Positions 40,392-49,075 are shown, counted from the stretch's first letter. The stretch: 64,000 nucleotides of DNA from CAVROP01 sp050012175 (GCA_050012175.1 JBEKHR010000024.1:1-64000), one strand, 5' to 3'. Made by a program: numbers and translations. The notes: generated by a model not told the origin, from the letters alone.

Positions 40392-41464
40392 GCTTGTGGA
40401 AGAAATCAGACAAACCCGATTCCCCTGCTGCAAAGAAAGGATCTGCCACGAATAAACCGTTGATTGAACGTGTTACTCCGCGTGCGGCGATTCCCGGCGG
40501 TGAAATCTCCATCTCGGGCCGGGGACTCACTCGAAACGGTCGCGGCAGGCCCCAAGTGCGGTTTGGCGATCAGCCCGGAAGCCTGCTCCTCACCTCTCCC
40601 AACCGGCTTGTGGTGCGCGTCCCCGAAGGCGTATCCAGCGGTGACTTAACGGTGGACACGGGAGTTGCGGTCAGCGCGCCTGCCTCTGTAGCGGTGGGCG
40701 TCACCATCGCCGATAACCTGCACCCCGTCGCCAATCCTGCCATCGATTCAGCCGGGAATACTTTCACCACTTTCAGCGGCAGCCGTGGGCAGAAGGTTCC
40801 CGTTTCCGTGTTTAAGATCGACCGGCAACAGGTCGTTCGCCCCTTCCTCAATGATCTGGTGAACCCCACGGGGCTGGCCTTCGATCGCGCCGGTTATCTT
40901 TATGTTTCCAGCCGCATGGAAGGCACAATTTACAAAGTCAGTCCGGACGGCCAGCGCGAACTTTACGCGGAAGGCATGGGAGTCGCCACCGGGATTGCCT
41001 TCGACAGCGAGGAGAACTTGTACGTGGGCGACCGGACGGGCACGGTATTCAAGATCAGTCGTGACCGGCAGATTTTTGTCTTTGCGACCATCGAGCCCAG
41101 CATGGCGGCATATCATCTGGCTTTTGGCCCCGACGGCAACCTTTACCTAACGGGCCCGACCATTTCCAGCTTCGACCACGTGTTTCGCATCACCCCAGCC
41201 GGCGAAGTAACTTCGTTCTACCGCGGGCTGGGACGCCCACAGGGATTGGCCTTCGATGTTGAGGGTAACCTTTACGTTGCAGCCTCGCTGGCCGGTCAGC
41301 GGGGAATTGTGCGCATCACACCCGGCGCTAAAGTGGAACGCGTTGTGTCGGGTTACGGCATGGTTGGGCTAGCCTTCACACGCCAGCAGTCAATGATGGT
41401 CGCCACCAACAGTTCCTTGATCCAACTACCCGTCGGCATCGAGGGCAAGCCCCTGATTCAGTGA
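40388..41464 (+). CDS. IPT/TIG-domain plus NHL/SGL beta-propeller protein
   Basis: The 358-residue product begins with a polar lysine-rich stretch. An IPT/TIG immunoglobulin-like domain follows at about residues 28-105 (RVTPRAAIPGGEISISGRGL, RVPEGVSSGDLTVDTGV). A propeller with repeats of the type GLAFDRAGYLYVSSRMEGTIYKVSPDGQ, GIAFDSEENLYVGDRTGTVFKISRDRQ and GLAFDVEGNLYVAASLAGQRGIVRITPG occupies about 120-350. This resembles SMP-30/gluconolactonase-like or NHL propellers. No catalytic residues are assigned, and there is no clear signal peptide. It overlaps pgpA by ATGA, so it is probably co-expressed with yacG and pgpA. Role unknown. Confidence 0.75.
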   Translation: MSLWKKSDKPDSPAAKKGSATNKPLIERVTPRAAIPGGEISISGRGLTRNGRGRPQVRFGDQPGSLLLTSPNRLVVRVPEGVSSGDLTVDTGVAVSAPASVAVGVTIADNLHPVANPAIDSAGNTFTTFSGSRGQKVPVSVFKIDRQQVVRPFLNDLVNPTGLAFDRAGYLYVSSRMEGTIYKVSPDGQRELYAEGMGVATGIAFDSEENLYVGDRTGTVFKISRDRQIFVFATIEPSMAAYHLAFGPDGNLYLTGPTISSFDHVFRITPAGEVTSFYRGLGRPQGLAFDVEGNLYVAASLAGQRGIVRITPGAKVERVVSGYGMVGLAFTRQQSMMVATNSSLIQLPVGIEGKPLIQ

Positions 41465-41481
41465 CCCGCCTAGGCGGGACG

Positions 41482-41705
41482 AGTGACAACAAATCAGAAG
41501 TCAGAAATTAGAAATCAGAAGACAGAGGGAAAGGCTGGCGGAATTGCTTATAGGGGAGTCGGGCGCCACAAGTTGGTGACGGCGGATTTTGAAGGGCTCT
41601 AATGCGCCCCGGCTTCTGCGCACCCTGCATTTGATGCTTCCCTCTGACTCCTGGCTTCTTTTTTCTACCTTCTGATTTCTGACTTCTGATTTCTGATTTT
41701 CCTTC
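41482..41705. repeat. Word-repeat spacer (CAGAAATTAGAAATCAGAAG / TTTCTGACTTCTGATT)
   Basis: 41490-41525 and 41640-41702 carry AGAAATCAGAAG words and their inverse TTCTGATTTCTGACTTC, so the spacer ends can pair with each other as an inverted repeat around about 120 bp of other sequence. No gene is evident. Confidence 0.5.
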
Positions 41706-41709
41706 TACC

Positions 41710-42945
41710 ATGGATGCTGAAATCATTGCCGTCGGCTCTGAGCTATTGACCCCCCTTTATCAGGACACGAATTCTCTCTTTCTCACTGAGCGGCTAAACT
41801 CCCTAGGGATTGAGGTACGCTTCAAGACGGTTGTGGGAGATCGTGCAGATGATCTGGCGACTGCCCTCAGGGAAGCGCTCTCCCGCTCTCCATTGATCAT
41901 CCTGACGGGTGGCCTCGGCCCCACCGAAGATGATCTCACGCGAGGGGTGGTGTCAGGAGTTCTCCGCCGACCCTTGCGCGAGGTCCCCGAAATCCGCCGG
42001 CAAATTCAGGAACGCCTTGCCCGCTTCGGACGGCCGATGGCGGAAAACAACCTGCGGCAGGCGATGGTCCCCGAAGGGGCCGTATGGCTCGAAAACAATA
42101 ATGGAACTGCGCCCGGCATCTGGATTGAACACGATCACAACATCGTCGTGCTTCTACCGGGCCCACCGGGCGAGTTGGAGGCGATGTTCGATGCCGCTTG
42201 CGTGCCTCGGCTGGCGCAGGCCTCAATGGAGCAGAGGATCAAGACTCGCGTTTACAAGGTTGTAGGCCTTCCCGAATCCGAAGTCGACAAACGGGCAGCA
42301 GCGATTTACCAGGCCTATGAGAACCCTACCACTACGATTCTGGCCAAGCCGGGCGCCATCGAAATCCATCTGCGCGCCCGCGCCGCGACCGACCAGGAAG
42401 CTGAGGCGAGGTTGGCAGAATTGGGCGACCAGATCGAACTTGCGCTGGGGGAATACATCTTCTCCACGCACGGCGAATCGCTGGAGGAAGTTGTGGGGAT
42501 GTACCTGGTGATGCGGCAGAAAACTGTGGCCGTGGCGGAGAGTTGCAGTGGCGGCCTGCTGGCGGAGCGGCTCACGCGGAACTCCGGCAGTTCCAACTTC
42601 TTCCTTGGCGGCGCGATCTGTTATAGCAATGCCTTGAAGACCAGTTTAGCGGGTGTGCCAACAACCCTGATTGAGGAGCACGGAGCCGTTTCTCAGCCTG
42701 TCGCCCAGGCTATGGCAGAAGGCATCCGCGCGCGAACGGGCGCATCTCTCGGAGTGGGCATCACGGGAATCGCGGGCCCGGCTGGCGGCTCCCCTGAAAA
42801 ACCTGTGGGCTTGGTCTTTATCGGTCTTGCCGATGAGCGGGGGACACAGGTTCGTGAATTCCGCTTCCCCGGCAATCGCGAAAGGGTCCGCCTGTGGGCT
42901 ACCCAAATGGCTCTTGAAATGATCCGCAGGAGGATCAGGGGCTAG
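41710..42945 (+). CDS. cinA: CinA: nicotinamide-nucleotide amidase / ADP-ribose pyrophosphatase
   Basis: A 411-residue two-domain protein. The N-terminal COG1058 domain (about 1-250) starts MDAEIIAVGSELLTPLYQDTNSLFLTERL and carries ILTGGLGPTEDDLTR. In characterised CinA it hydrolyses ADP-ribose. The C-terminal domain (about 255-411) carries VAESCSGGLLAERLT and GITGIAGPAGGSPEKPVGLVFIGL and deamidates NMN. Both halves look complete. CinA participates in pyridine-nucleotide salvage; the competence link is lineage-specific. It heads the row cinA-thpR-plsY-gpsA. Confidence 0.95.
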   Translation: MDAEIIAVGSELLTPLYQDTNSLFLTERLNSLGIEVRFKTVVGDRADDLATALREALSRSPLIILTGGLGPTEDDLTRGVVSGVLRRPLREVPEIRRQIQERLARFGRPMAENNLRQAMVPEGAVWLENNNGTAPGIWIEHDHNIVVLLPGPPGELEAMFDAACVPRLAQASMEQRIKTRVYKVVGLPESEVDKRAAAIYQAYENPTTTILAKPGAIEIHLRARAATDQEAEARLAELGDQIELALGEYIFSTHGESLEEVVGMYLVMRQKTVAVAESCSGGLLAERLTRNSGSSNFFLGGAICYSNALKTSLAGVPTTLIEEHGAVSQPVAQAMAEGIRARTGASLGVGITGIAGPAGGSPEKPVGLVFIGLADERGTQVREFRFPGNRERVRLWATQMALEMIRRRIRG

Positions 42946-42955
42946 GGGCTACTCG

Positions 42956-43099
42956 GGTGCTGAACTACGTTTGCGTACGTTGTCATTCCGAGCGAAGCGA
43001 GGAATCTCGCTCTGCCAGCAAACGACTTGCGAGATTCCTCGTCGTCCCGATCAGATCGGGACTCCTCGGAATGACAGGCTAAACTGGTTTTTCAGCATC
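42956..43099. repeat. MITE-like element, family 2, copy 2
   Basis: A 144-bp element starts GGTGCTGAAC (42957-42965 region) and ends TTCAGCATC (43091-43099), 8/9 complementary. Internal TTGTCATTCCGAGCGAAGCG and GACTCCTCGGAATGACAG are shared with 11555-11733. It starts about 10 bp after the cinA stop. Frames across it that extend thpR upstream are artefacts. Confidence 0.7.
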
Positions 43100-43165
43100 T
43101 TAGGGGTCGGAAGGTGGGAATCTTTCCCCACCTGCCACCTGCTACCTGCCACCTACTGGCTAAAG

Positions 43166-43711
43166 ATGCGTGCTTTTATCGCCATCGACCTACCTGAAAG
43201 CGTCCGTGCGGCATTGCGCCGTAAGCAGGCTTCGTTCCGTTCCGTCTCTCCCGACGCGCGGTGGACCCAACCGGAGGGGATCCATCTGACTCTTAAGTTC
43301 CTGGGTGGGATTTCCGAGGCGAAGGTTAAGGAAGTATCTGAAAGCCTGAAGAATCTGGGCCGATTCGAAGGCTTCGCAATTGGATTGAAGGGTTTCGGCT
43401 TCTTTCCCGATGCCCGGCGCCCGACAGTATTCTGGGTAGGGGTCGAGGCGCCCGCCAGTCTCGGCCAGCTCGCCGAACAAATCGAAGAAGCTATGCGAAA
43501 GGTCGGCTTCGCCCGCGAGCCGCGCGCCTTCCGACCGCACTTGACGCTGGCACGGTTCAGAGTGCCGCAACCACAGCCGGCCCTCCAGGCGCTCCTCACC
43601 CAACAAGGTGAACAGGAGCTGGGGAACTTCGCGGTCTCGGAGTTTTTCCTGTTTGAAAGTAAACTCTCGCCGCAAGGGCCAGAATATCGGAAGGTGGAAC
43701 GATTCCCGTAA
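43166..43711 (+). CDS. thpR: RNA 2',3'-cyclic phosphodiesterase ThpR
   Basis: A 181-residue 2H phosphoesterase starts MRAFIAIDLPESVRAALRRKQ. The two catalytic HxTL motifs are seen in GIHLTLKFLGG (about residue 44) and FRPHLTLARFR (about 125). The enzyme opens 2',3'-cyclic phosphates at RNA ends in vitro. Start at ATG 43166 is fixed by the family N-terminus; a longer frame reads through the MITE. The stop codon is 4 bp from the plsY start. Confidence 0.93.
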   Translation: MRAFIAIDLPESVRAALRRKQASFRSVSPDARWTQPEGIHLTLKFLGGISEAKVKEVSESLKNLGRFEGFAIGLKGFGFFPDARRPTVFWVGVEAPASLGQLAEQIEEAMRKVGFAREPRAFRPHLTLARFRVPQPQPALQALLTQQGEQELGNFAVSEFFLFESKLSPQGPEYRKVERFP

Positions 43712-43715
43712 TGAA

Positions 43716-44348
43716 ATGATCGGCCCGCTCACAACTCTAATCGCGTACATACTGGGGTCGATTCCGTTCGGCTACCTCATCGTTCACTGGCAGCGCGGAA
43801 TCGACGTTCGCGCGACGGGTAGCGGCTCCATCGGCGCCACCAACGTCATGCGGAACCTCGGAATCATGGGGTTCGTCGCCACCTTCATCCTTGACGCCGG
43901 AAAAGGACTGCTTGCTGTCCTGCTTGCTTCGAAGATGACCTCAGAAAATCCCACCTGGGTGGCGGCAGCAGCATTCGCTGCGGTGTTCGGCCACTGCTTC
44001 CCGGTTTGGTTGAAATTTCGCGGTGGCAAAGGCGTGGCAACCGGAGTCGGCGTATTCATTGCCCTCGCCCCTTGGCAGGTTGTCCTCGTGCTCGTGATCT
44101 TCGCGATCATGGTTGCGATCTGGCGCTACATTTCGCTCGGCTCAATTGTTGCCACCGCAGCTTTCCCCGTCCTGGTCCATCTTATGAAGAATCCACCGAT
44201 CCAGGTGGTTCTTGGCGCCGCAGGGGCCGCGGTAATCATCATTGCGCGCCACCATGCGAACATCGCCCGGCTGCTCAAGGGGACGGAGAACAAGCTGGGA
44301 CGGAAGAAGGCAGGAGGCAGAAAGCAGAAAGCAACGGGATCTAAATAG
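43716..44348 (+). CDS. plsY: Glycerol-3-phosphate acyltransferase PlsY
   Basis: A 210-residue polytopic membrane enzyme that acylates glycerol-3-phosphate from acyl-phosphate in the first step of phospholipid synthesis. Signature blocks are SIPFGYLI, the motif GSIGATNVMRNLG, LDAGKGLLAVLLA, and GHCFPVWLKFRGGKGVATGVGV. The C-terminal 20 residues (GTENKLGRKKAGGRKQKATGSK) are highly basic and are encoded by a spacer word repeat (GGCAGGAGGCAGAAAGCAGA). Family members usually end soon after the last helix, so the tail looks acquired. ATG 43716 was selected by homology. Confidence 0.94.
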   Translation: MIGPLTTLIAYILGSIPFGYLIVHWQRGIDVRATGSGSIGATNVMRNLGIMGFVATFILDAGKGLLAVLLASKMTSENPTWVAAAAFAAVFGHCFPVWLKFRGGKGVATGVGVFIALAPWQVVLVLVIFAIMVAIWRYISLGSIVATAAFPVLVHLMKNPPIQVVLGAAGAAVIIIARHHANIARLLKGTENKLGRKKAGGRKQKATGSK

Positions 44349-44391
44349 TAGGAAGGCTGAGAGCTGACGGCTGAAAGCTGATAGCTCTACT

Positions 44392-45390
44392 ATGAAGAGA
44401 ATTGCTGTCATCGGCGCTGGGAATTGGGGCACGGCACTGGCGGCCACGCTCGCCAAGACCGGCCATGCGGTCGCGTTGTGGGCCTATGAGCCGGAGGTCG
44501 TCGAGAGCATTCGCGCCCAGCATGAGAATGCGCTCTTCATGCCCGGGGTGAAGCTTCCGCAGAGTATCGCGGTTACGAACGATTTGGGCGAGGCGCTCGA
44601 GCAGGCGGAGGTCGTTTTGACGGCCGTGCCCTCGCATGTGTGCTACCCCCTGTACGAACAGATGCTCAATCATCTCCGGCCGGAGATGCTCTTTGTGAGC
44701 GCCACCAAGGGCATCGACGCGGACCGCCTGATGCGCATGAGCGAGCTTATACAAAGTGTAGTCGGGCGGCGGTTTGCCCCGCGACTCTGCGCACTCTCCG
44801 GCCCCAGCTTCGCCAAAGAGGTTGTGAGAGGTGATCCCACGGCGCTGGTCGCGGCTTCCCAGGACCGCGAAGTGGCTCAGTGGGTACAGAAAGAGTTCTC
44901 GTCACGGACGCTAAGGATCTATACCTCGACCGATGTGGTTGGGGTGGAAATCGGCGGGGCGGTCAAGAACATCATCGCCATCGCTGCCGGTGTCATCGCT
45001 GGACTAGGGCTTGGACACAACCCTACGGCGGCGCTCATTACGCGCGGGCTCGCGGAGATATCGCGTCTCGCCTGCGCCTGCGGCGCAAAGCGCGAGACGC
45101 TTGCAGGACTCGCGGGTATGGGAGACCTCGTCCTTACCTGCACGGGTGACCTCAGCCGAAACCGCACGGTAGGAGTTGAGTTGGGCAGAGGGCGCAAGCT
45201 TCCGGAGATTATCGGCTCCATGCGCATGGTGGCGGAAGGCGTCAAGACTACTTATGCCACGGTGGCCCTGGCAGAACGCTATGGGGTCGAAATGCCGATC
45301 ACCACGCAGGTCCACCGAATCCTCGCAGGCCAAGTCACTCCCCGTGAAGCCATCCGCAAGCTTATGGAGCGGACACTGAAGGACGAATAG
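44392..45390 (+). CDS. gpsA: Glycerol-3-phosphate dehydrogenase [NAD(P)+]
   Basis: A 332-residue enzyme that reduces dihydroxyacetone phosphate to sn-glycerol-3-phosphate, the substrate of PlsY encoded just upstream. The NAD-binding motif is IGAGNWGTALAATLA (about residue 6). The catalytic lysine lies in VGGAVKNIIAIAAGVIAGL, and LSGPSFAKEVVRGDPTALVAAS and MAEGVKTTYA-like MVAEGVKTTYATVAL are present. Length matches the family. Gap to plsY is 43 bp, of word repeat GCTGAGAGCTGACGGCTGAAAG. Confidence 0.96.
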   Translation: MKRIAVIGAGNWGTALAATLAKTGHAVALWAYEPEVVESIRAQHENALFMPGVKLPQSIAVTNDLGEALEQAEVVLTAVPSHVCYPLYEQMLNHLRPEMLFVSATKGIDADRLMRMSELIQSVVGRRFAPRLCALSGPSFAKEVVRGDPTALVAASQDREVAQWVQKEFSSRTLRIYTSTDVVGVEIGGAVKNIIAIAAGVIAGLGLGHNPTAALITRGLAEISRLACACGAKRETLAGLAGMGDLVLTCTGDLSRNRTVGVELGRGRKLPEIIGSMRMVAEGVKTTYATVALAERYGVEMPITTQVHRILAGQVTPREAIRKLMERTLKDE

Positions 45391-45433
45391 CGTGGGGCAC
45401 GGGACACTGGAATAATCAGGAAGGCCTTGTAAC

Positions 45434-45460
45434 GGCGGGTCCCGCCCTGCGGGACCCGCC
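45434..45460. terminator. Strong hairpin 3' of gpsA
   Basis: GGCGGGTCCCGC (45434-45445), CCT loop, GCGGGACCCGCC (45449-45460): a perfect 12-bp GC stem 44 bp after the gpsA stop. There is no U-tract, so it is either a Rho-assisted terminator or a REP-like element. Confidence 0.5.
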
Positions 45461-45554
45461 CTTCCAGACCCCAGGTGAGAAATGCGGGCTAACCCTCTGC
45501 CACGCTCTTTGAGGGTTCTGTTACAATTCTGGGGTGTACTCTGGGAGGAAACCC

Positions 45555-46049
45555 ATGTCTGTGCTCAAAGCTGGCAAATCAGCCCCTCACTTCGGCTTGA
45601 TTGCCATTGACGGCAAGAAGTACTCGTTGCAGGAGGGGCTGAAGCATGGTCCTGTCCTTGCCGCCTTCTTCAAAGTAGCTTGCCCCGTCTGCCAGTACAC
45701 TTTCCCTTTTCTGGAGAGGCTTTACCAACAACTGCGCTCCAGCGGAGTGCAAATCTGGGGAATCTCGCAGGACGGAGTCAGGGACAGCGAGCGCTTCGCT
45801 GGAGAGTACTCTGTGACCTTCCCCATCCTCATTGATGACTACCCTTACAAACTCTCGCGGGAATACGGACTCGAAGAGGTCCCTTCGATATTCCTCATCG
45901 TGCCGGAAGGTTTGATCGCAATCGAAAGCGAGGGCTTCGCGAAGCGAGACCTTCTCGAAATTCAAAAGTCGCTCGCTCAGACGCTCTCCGCATCAGTAGG
46001 AGCGCTTTTCCAGCCCAGTGAGAAAGTCCCCGAATACAAGCCTGGTTGA
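45555..46049 (+). CDS. Redoxin / thioredoxin-fold protein (TlpA-AhpC type)
   Basis: The 164-residue product has the peroxiredoxin/TlpA layout: LKAGKSAPHFGLIAIDGKKYSLQEG, the active-site region FFKVACPVCQYTFPFLERLY with a CPVC redox pair (about residues 44-47), and QIWGISQDGVRDSERFAGEY. The cis-Pro is in LEEVPSIFLIVPEG. A CxxC rather than a peroxidatic TxxC suggests disulfide exchange more than peroxide reduction. No signal peptide. ATG 45555 follows GGGAGGAAACCC, hence the choice over an upstream frame. Confidence 0.82.
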   Translation: MSVLKAGKSAPHFGLIAIDGKKYSLQEGLKHGPVLAAFFKVACPVCQYTFPFLERLYQQLRSSGVQIWGISQDGVRDSERFAGEYSVTFPILIDDYPYKLSREYGLEEVPSIFLIVPEGLIAIESEGFAKRDLLEIQKSLAQTLSASVGALFQPSEKVPEYKPG

Positions 46050-46094
46050 GGGTCTAAAAACTAGGCTTGGGTCAAGCCTGGAAAAGTAGACTTC

Positions 46095-46185
46095 GGATAT
46101 CAGGTGTCCACGGACAACTGACAACTGACAACGGACAACGGACGACTGACAACTGACGACTGACCCGCCGCGGCGGGACGACTAA
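46095..46185. repeat. Word repeat (GACAACTGACAACTGAC / ACGGACAACGGAC)
   Basis: Tandem words of 7-10 bases (ACAACTG, ACGGACA, ACGACTG) from about 46108 to 46165, then GACCCGCCGCGGCGGGACG, a palindromic hexamer run also seen at 23965-23985 and 31408-31430. No gene. Confidence 0.55.
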
Positions 46186-47025
46186 CTACCTTCCCATCTG
46201 CCGGGCTTTTTCAAGGATTGCCGGCCGCGCGCTCTCCATGATCTCGCGCCAGTCCTGGTAGCGCAGGGTGCGTTGTTCAAAGGTGCGCTTCTCGAGTGCA
46301 GTCAGGAAACGGGATTTAAACTCCTGGAAATAGGAGCCGTAAAGGTGATAGCTGTCCGCCAAGTGGCAGTAACGCCCCACTTTGACGGTTCTTCCCGAAA
46401 GCTCTGAAACCCGGTTTGCCATCTTCAGTTGAAGTTGTACGAGGGCGAAGATGTTCATGAACGCCGCCTTGTAAGCGTCGTTGGAGCGGAAGCGCACATT
46501 CATGCTGAGGAACGGCTGGCCATCTTCTTCGGTAATCCGGCACCAGATGCTTTGCATACATGCGGGGTCGTAGCACTCATTGTCCTCCCAAACCATCCAG
46601 GTCACTGCCTGCGCGCGCCGTGTGTAGGGGGTTTTCGCAAGCTTTGCGCACAGCGTCTCAACCTGGTCGTAGGGTTGGAGGGTTGGGACCTGATAAGCAA
46701 AGAGCCGCTGGTGGTAGGTGTACTCCCAGCGAGTATCACCCGGGTCACGGGTGTCGCGCACCAGATGATCTTTGATGCCCTCGCAGACTTCCATCACGTA
46801 TTCCTGCAGGTCTTCGGGCCCGCCGGGGAAGTCCTTGTGGATCATCGGTTCCTTGAGGGGATCGTGGATGGTGATGAGCATGGTGGCGTCTTTGCTGGGC
46901 GGGTCGCCAGGCTTGTCATACTGGGTTTTGACGTCGCCTCCGCACTTGTAAAGCAACCGCAGCGATTCTTCCCAGGCGCGCGCGATGCAGTCCGCTTCGA
47001 CGTGTAGAACCGGTATGCCGTTCAT
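46186..47025 (-). CDS. Thymidylate synthase-like protein
   Basis: A 279-residue protein with the late part of the ThyA fold: RRAQAVTWMVWEDNECYDPACMQSIWCRI (cysteine in the PxCxQ context expected for the nucleophile), FLSMNVRFRSNDAYKAAFMNIFALVQLQLKMAN, and the HLADSYHLYGSYFQEF motif matching the H-x-Y that binds the nucleotide sugar. The N-terminal 120 residues are divergent. Length and layout recall the archaeal ThyA subgroup and dCMP hydroxymethylases rather than E. coli ThyA. Whether it methylates dUMP cannot be judged. It stands alone, with word repeats on one side and TGTGGCCTCCGTGTTCTCTG words on the other. Confidence 0.62.
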   Translation of the reverse strand: MNGIPVLHVEADCIARAWEESLRLLYKCGGDVKTQYDKPGDPPSKDATMLITIHDPLKEPMIHKDFPGGPEDLQEYVMEVCEGIKDHLVRDTRDPGDTRWEYTYHQRLFAYQVPTLQPYDQVETLCAKLAKTPYTRRAQAVTWMVWEDNECYDPACMQSIWCRITEEDGQPFLSMNVRFRSNDAYKAAFMNIFALVQLQLKMANRVSELSGRTVKVGRYCHLADSYHLYGSYFQEFKSRFLTALEKRTFEQRTLRYQDWREIMESARPAILEKARQMGR

Positions 47026-47293
47026 GTGCTTCCCTCCGGCGGAGCGAAGAAGTCAGGAGACAAGTTTCACCACAGAGCACACAGAGACTACCGAGAACGA
47101 AAAACGAAGATAGAAGGCAAGCCTCCTGGTTCTTAGTTCTTGCTTTCCGATTTCTCTGTGGCCTCCGTGTTCTCTGTGGTGAATAAGCAATTTGTGGAAA
47201 CCCAGCAAAAGCTGCAGCCTTACAGAACTGGTCTGCTCTGCGCGCTTTGGTGAGCGATGAACAAGATGAAGACTTTTCGCGCGCGAAGACCGG

Positions 47294-48586
47294 CTATCGC
47301 GACGTTGCTTCCGCGAGACTCGTATCGAGCGCAACGAGAGCCTGATCGACATCGGCCTTGGAAATATTGAGTGGTGGCGACATGCGAATCACGTTTCCGT
47401 AGAGCCCGCCCTTGCCGACCAGCAAGCCATTGACCCGCGCGCGTTCCATGACCAGGTTCGTGGCTTCTGCCGCCGGCGCCTTGGTCTGGCGATCTTTCAC
47501 CAATTCGATCCCTTGCATCAACCCCATGCCGCGCACATCGCCGATAATGGTGTGCTTCTCTTTCAGAGCTTCGAGGCCCTGGCGGAAGTGATTGCCCACT
47601 TCCTGGGCATTATCCATCAGCTGCTCTTCCTCGATCAGGTCGATGGTGGCCTTGGCCGCAACGCAGGTAACGGGGTTGCCGCCGAAAGTTGAAATTGTGA
47701 AGCCCTTATAGGCGTCGGCGATTTCCGGGCGCGTGAGCGTCAAGCCGATGGGCACGCCGTTAGCCATGCCCTTTGCGGAGGTGATGATGTCCGGCTCGAC
47801 TTCCCAGTGCTCGATGCCCCACCATTTCTTCCCGGTGCGGCCCCACGCCGCCTGAACTTCGTCGCAAATGAAAAGCCCGCCGTAATTGCGCACGATGTTG
47901 GCGACAATCTTGAAATAGCCCGGCGGCGGAACGATGAATCCGCCCAAACCTTGGATCGTTTCCGCTAGCATCCCGGCGATCGCGCCGCTGGTGGAAGTTT
48001 TGATGACCTCTTCGATGTCCTTGGCGCAGTGCAGCTCGCAGCTCGGATAGGTCAGGCCATACGGGCAGCGGTAGCAATACGGGCCGGGAGCGTGCACGAT
48101 CCCATAAGGAATCACGCCCGCCTTGCGCCAGGTGTGCAGCCCGGTGAGCGACTTGGCCAGTTGCGAGTGGCCGCTGTAGCCGTGCCGCAGGGCGAGCAGT
48201 TCGTAGTTCCCCGTGTACATGCGCGCCGTGAGCACCGCAACTTCGTTCGCCTCGGTCCCGCTGTTCGTGAAATAGCTCTTTTTGAGCTTCCCCGGCGCGA
48301 TCTGCGCGATCTTTTCGGCCAGCGCCACAATCGCCTCTGTGGGGAACAGCGTCGAGGTGTGTTGCACGCGATCGATTTGCTCCTTGATCTTCTCTGTCAC
48401 CTTGGGATTCGAGTGCCCGACGCTGATGGTGACGATGCCGCCCAGGAAGTCGAGATATTGCTTCCCGTCCAGGTCCCACACGTACTGCCCCTTGGCATGG
48501 TCAATCACCAGCGGGTCTTTGAAGTAGGTTGTGACACAGTTGAAGATGTATTCCTGCTTTTTGCGGATGATTTCGTCTTTGGTCAT
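47294..48586 (-). CDS. Class III pyridoxal-phosphate aminotransferase (AGXT2-like)
   Basis: A 430-residue PLP enzyme. The phosphate-binding region is FTNSGTEANEVAVLTARMYTG, the aspartate motif is YGGLFICDEVQAAWGRTGKKWWGIEHW, and the Schiff-base lysine is in DIITSAKGMANGVPIG. GYFKIVANIVRNYGG and FGGNPVTCVAAKATIDLI are as in alanine-glyoxylate aminotransferase 2 and related omega-aminotransferases. A cysteine-rich insert (YCYRCPYGLTYPSCELHC) is conspicuous and occurs in AGXT2-like relatives. The substrate is uncertain: GABA, alanine or beta-alanine are possible. Confidence 0.9.
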   Translation of the reverse strand: MTKDEIIRKKQEYIFNCVTTYFKDPLVIDHAKGQYVWDLDGKQYLDFLGGIVTISVGHSNPKVTEKIKEQIDRVQHTSTLFPTEAIVALAEKIAQIAPGKLKKSYFTNSGTEANEVAVLTARMYTGNYELLALRHGYSGHSQLAKSLTGLHTWRKAGVIPYGIVHAPGPYCYRCPYGLTYPSCELHCAKDIEEVIKTSTSGAIAGMLAETIQGLGGFIVPPPGYFKIVANIVRNYGGLFICDEVQAAWGRTGKKWWGIEHWEVEPDIITSAKGMANGVPIGLTLTRPEIADAYKGFTISTFGGNPVTCVAAKATIDLIEEEQLMDNAQEVGNHFRQGLEALKEKHTIIGDVRGMGLMQGIELVKDRQTKAPAAEATNLVMERARVNGLLVGKGGLYGNVIRMSPPLNISKADVDQALVALDTSLAEATSR

Positions 48587-48650
48587 GTGCTCCTCGGAAG
48601 TTCACAGTCTACAGTCGACAGTTGACAGTAGTGCCGCCGTCCTCACCGGC

Positions 48651-48740
48651 GGGTTTCGTTCCTCCGAACGAAGCCAGGAAAGTCACCTGCTGCTCTTCTT
48701 CGCTCCATTGGACGTGCGCAACCCGCTCGTCGGCGTTGGT
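48651..48740 (-). pseudogene. DUF2442 gene remnant
   Basis: About 27 codons read TNADERVAHVQWSEEEQQVTF and beyond. This closely parallels the start of the intact DUF2442 protein at 49076-49348 (INADERVADVRFTEDELRVTL). The frame then runs into unrelated sequence and no start codon remains upstream. It is therefore a 5' fragment of a second DUF2442 gene. Confidence 0.55.
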
Positions 48741-48793
48741 GGCCGCGCGGTGTCTGCCCGACACTCGGTGTGATGGCTCAGTCCGTCGCTTAC

Positions 48794-49051
48794 TTACGAG
48801 ACCTCCATGAGAGCCTTTTCGACGGGCTTGGGCAAGTCGATGGAGAGGAAGAAATCCTCCGGATAGAGGTAATCCTCCCCCGATTCGTCCACGACCCTCA
48901 GCAGGTGGTGGCGCGCGGCACCGGTGTCCGGAATAGCTTGGTAAATCTTCCGCAGTTCGAGTGAGGCCTCGTAGCCTCGGTTCCAAATGCAGATGACGAA
49001 GCCCGTTGTCTTGTGTTTGTTCCTCAAAGCCCGCTCGTTATTTGTGCCCAC
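48794..49051 (-). CDS. Conserved small hypothetical protein
   Basis: An 85-residue product begins MGTNNERALRNKHKTTGFVICIWNRGYEASLELRKIYQ and continues with DTGAARHHLLRVVDESGEDYLYPEDFFLSIDLPKPVEKALM. It looks like a small alpha/beta protein. I recall similar short proteins in cyanobacteria and acidobacteria but cannot name a domain. It lies between two DUF2442 sequences and may belong to the same mobile small-gene group. Confidence 0.55.
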   Translation of the reverse strand: MGTNNERALRNKHKTTGFVICIWNRGYEASLELRKIYQAIPDTGAARHHLLRVVDESGEDYLYPEDFFLSIDLPKPVEKALMEVS

Positions 49052-49075
49052 ATCTTTCTACCGCTGGATGGCCCT

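Noticed and set aside
42971..43165. 65-codon N-terminal extension of ThpR
   Set aside because: It reads through MITE family 2 copy 2; ThpR homologues start at MRAFIAID.
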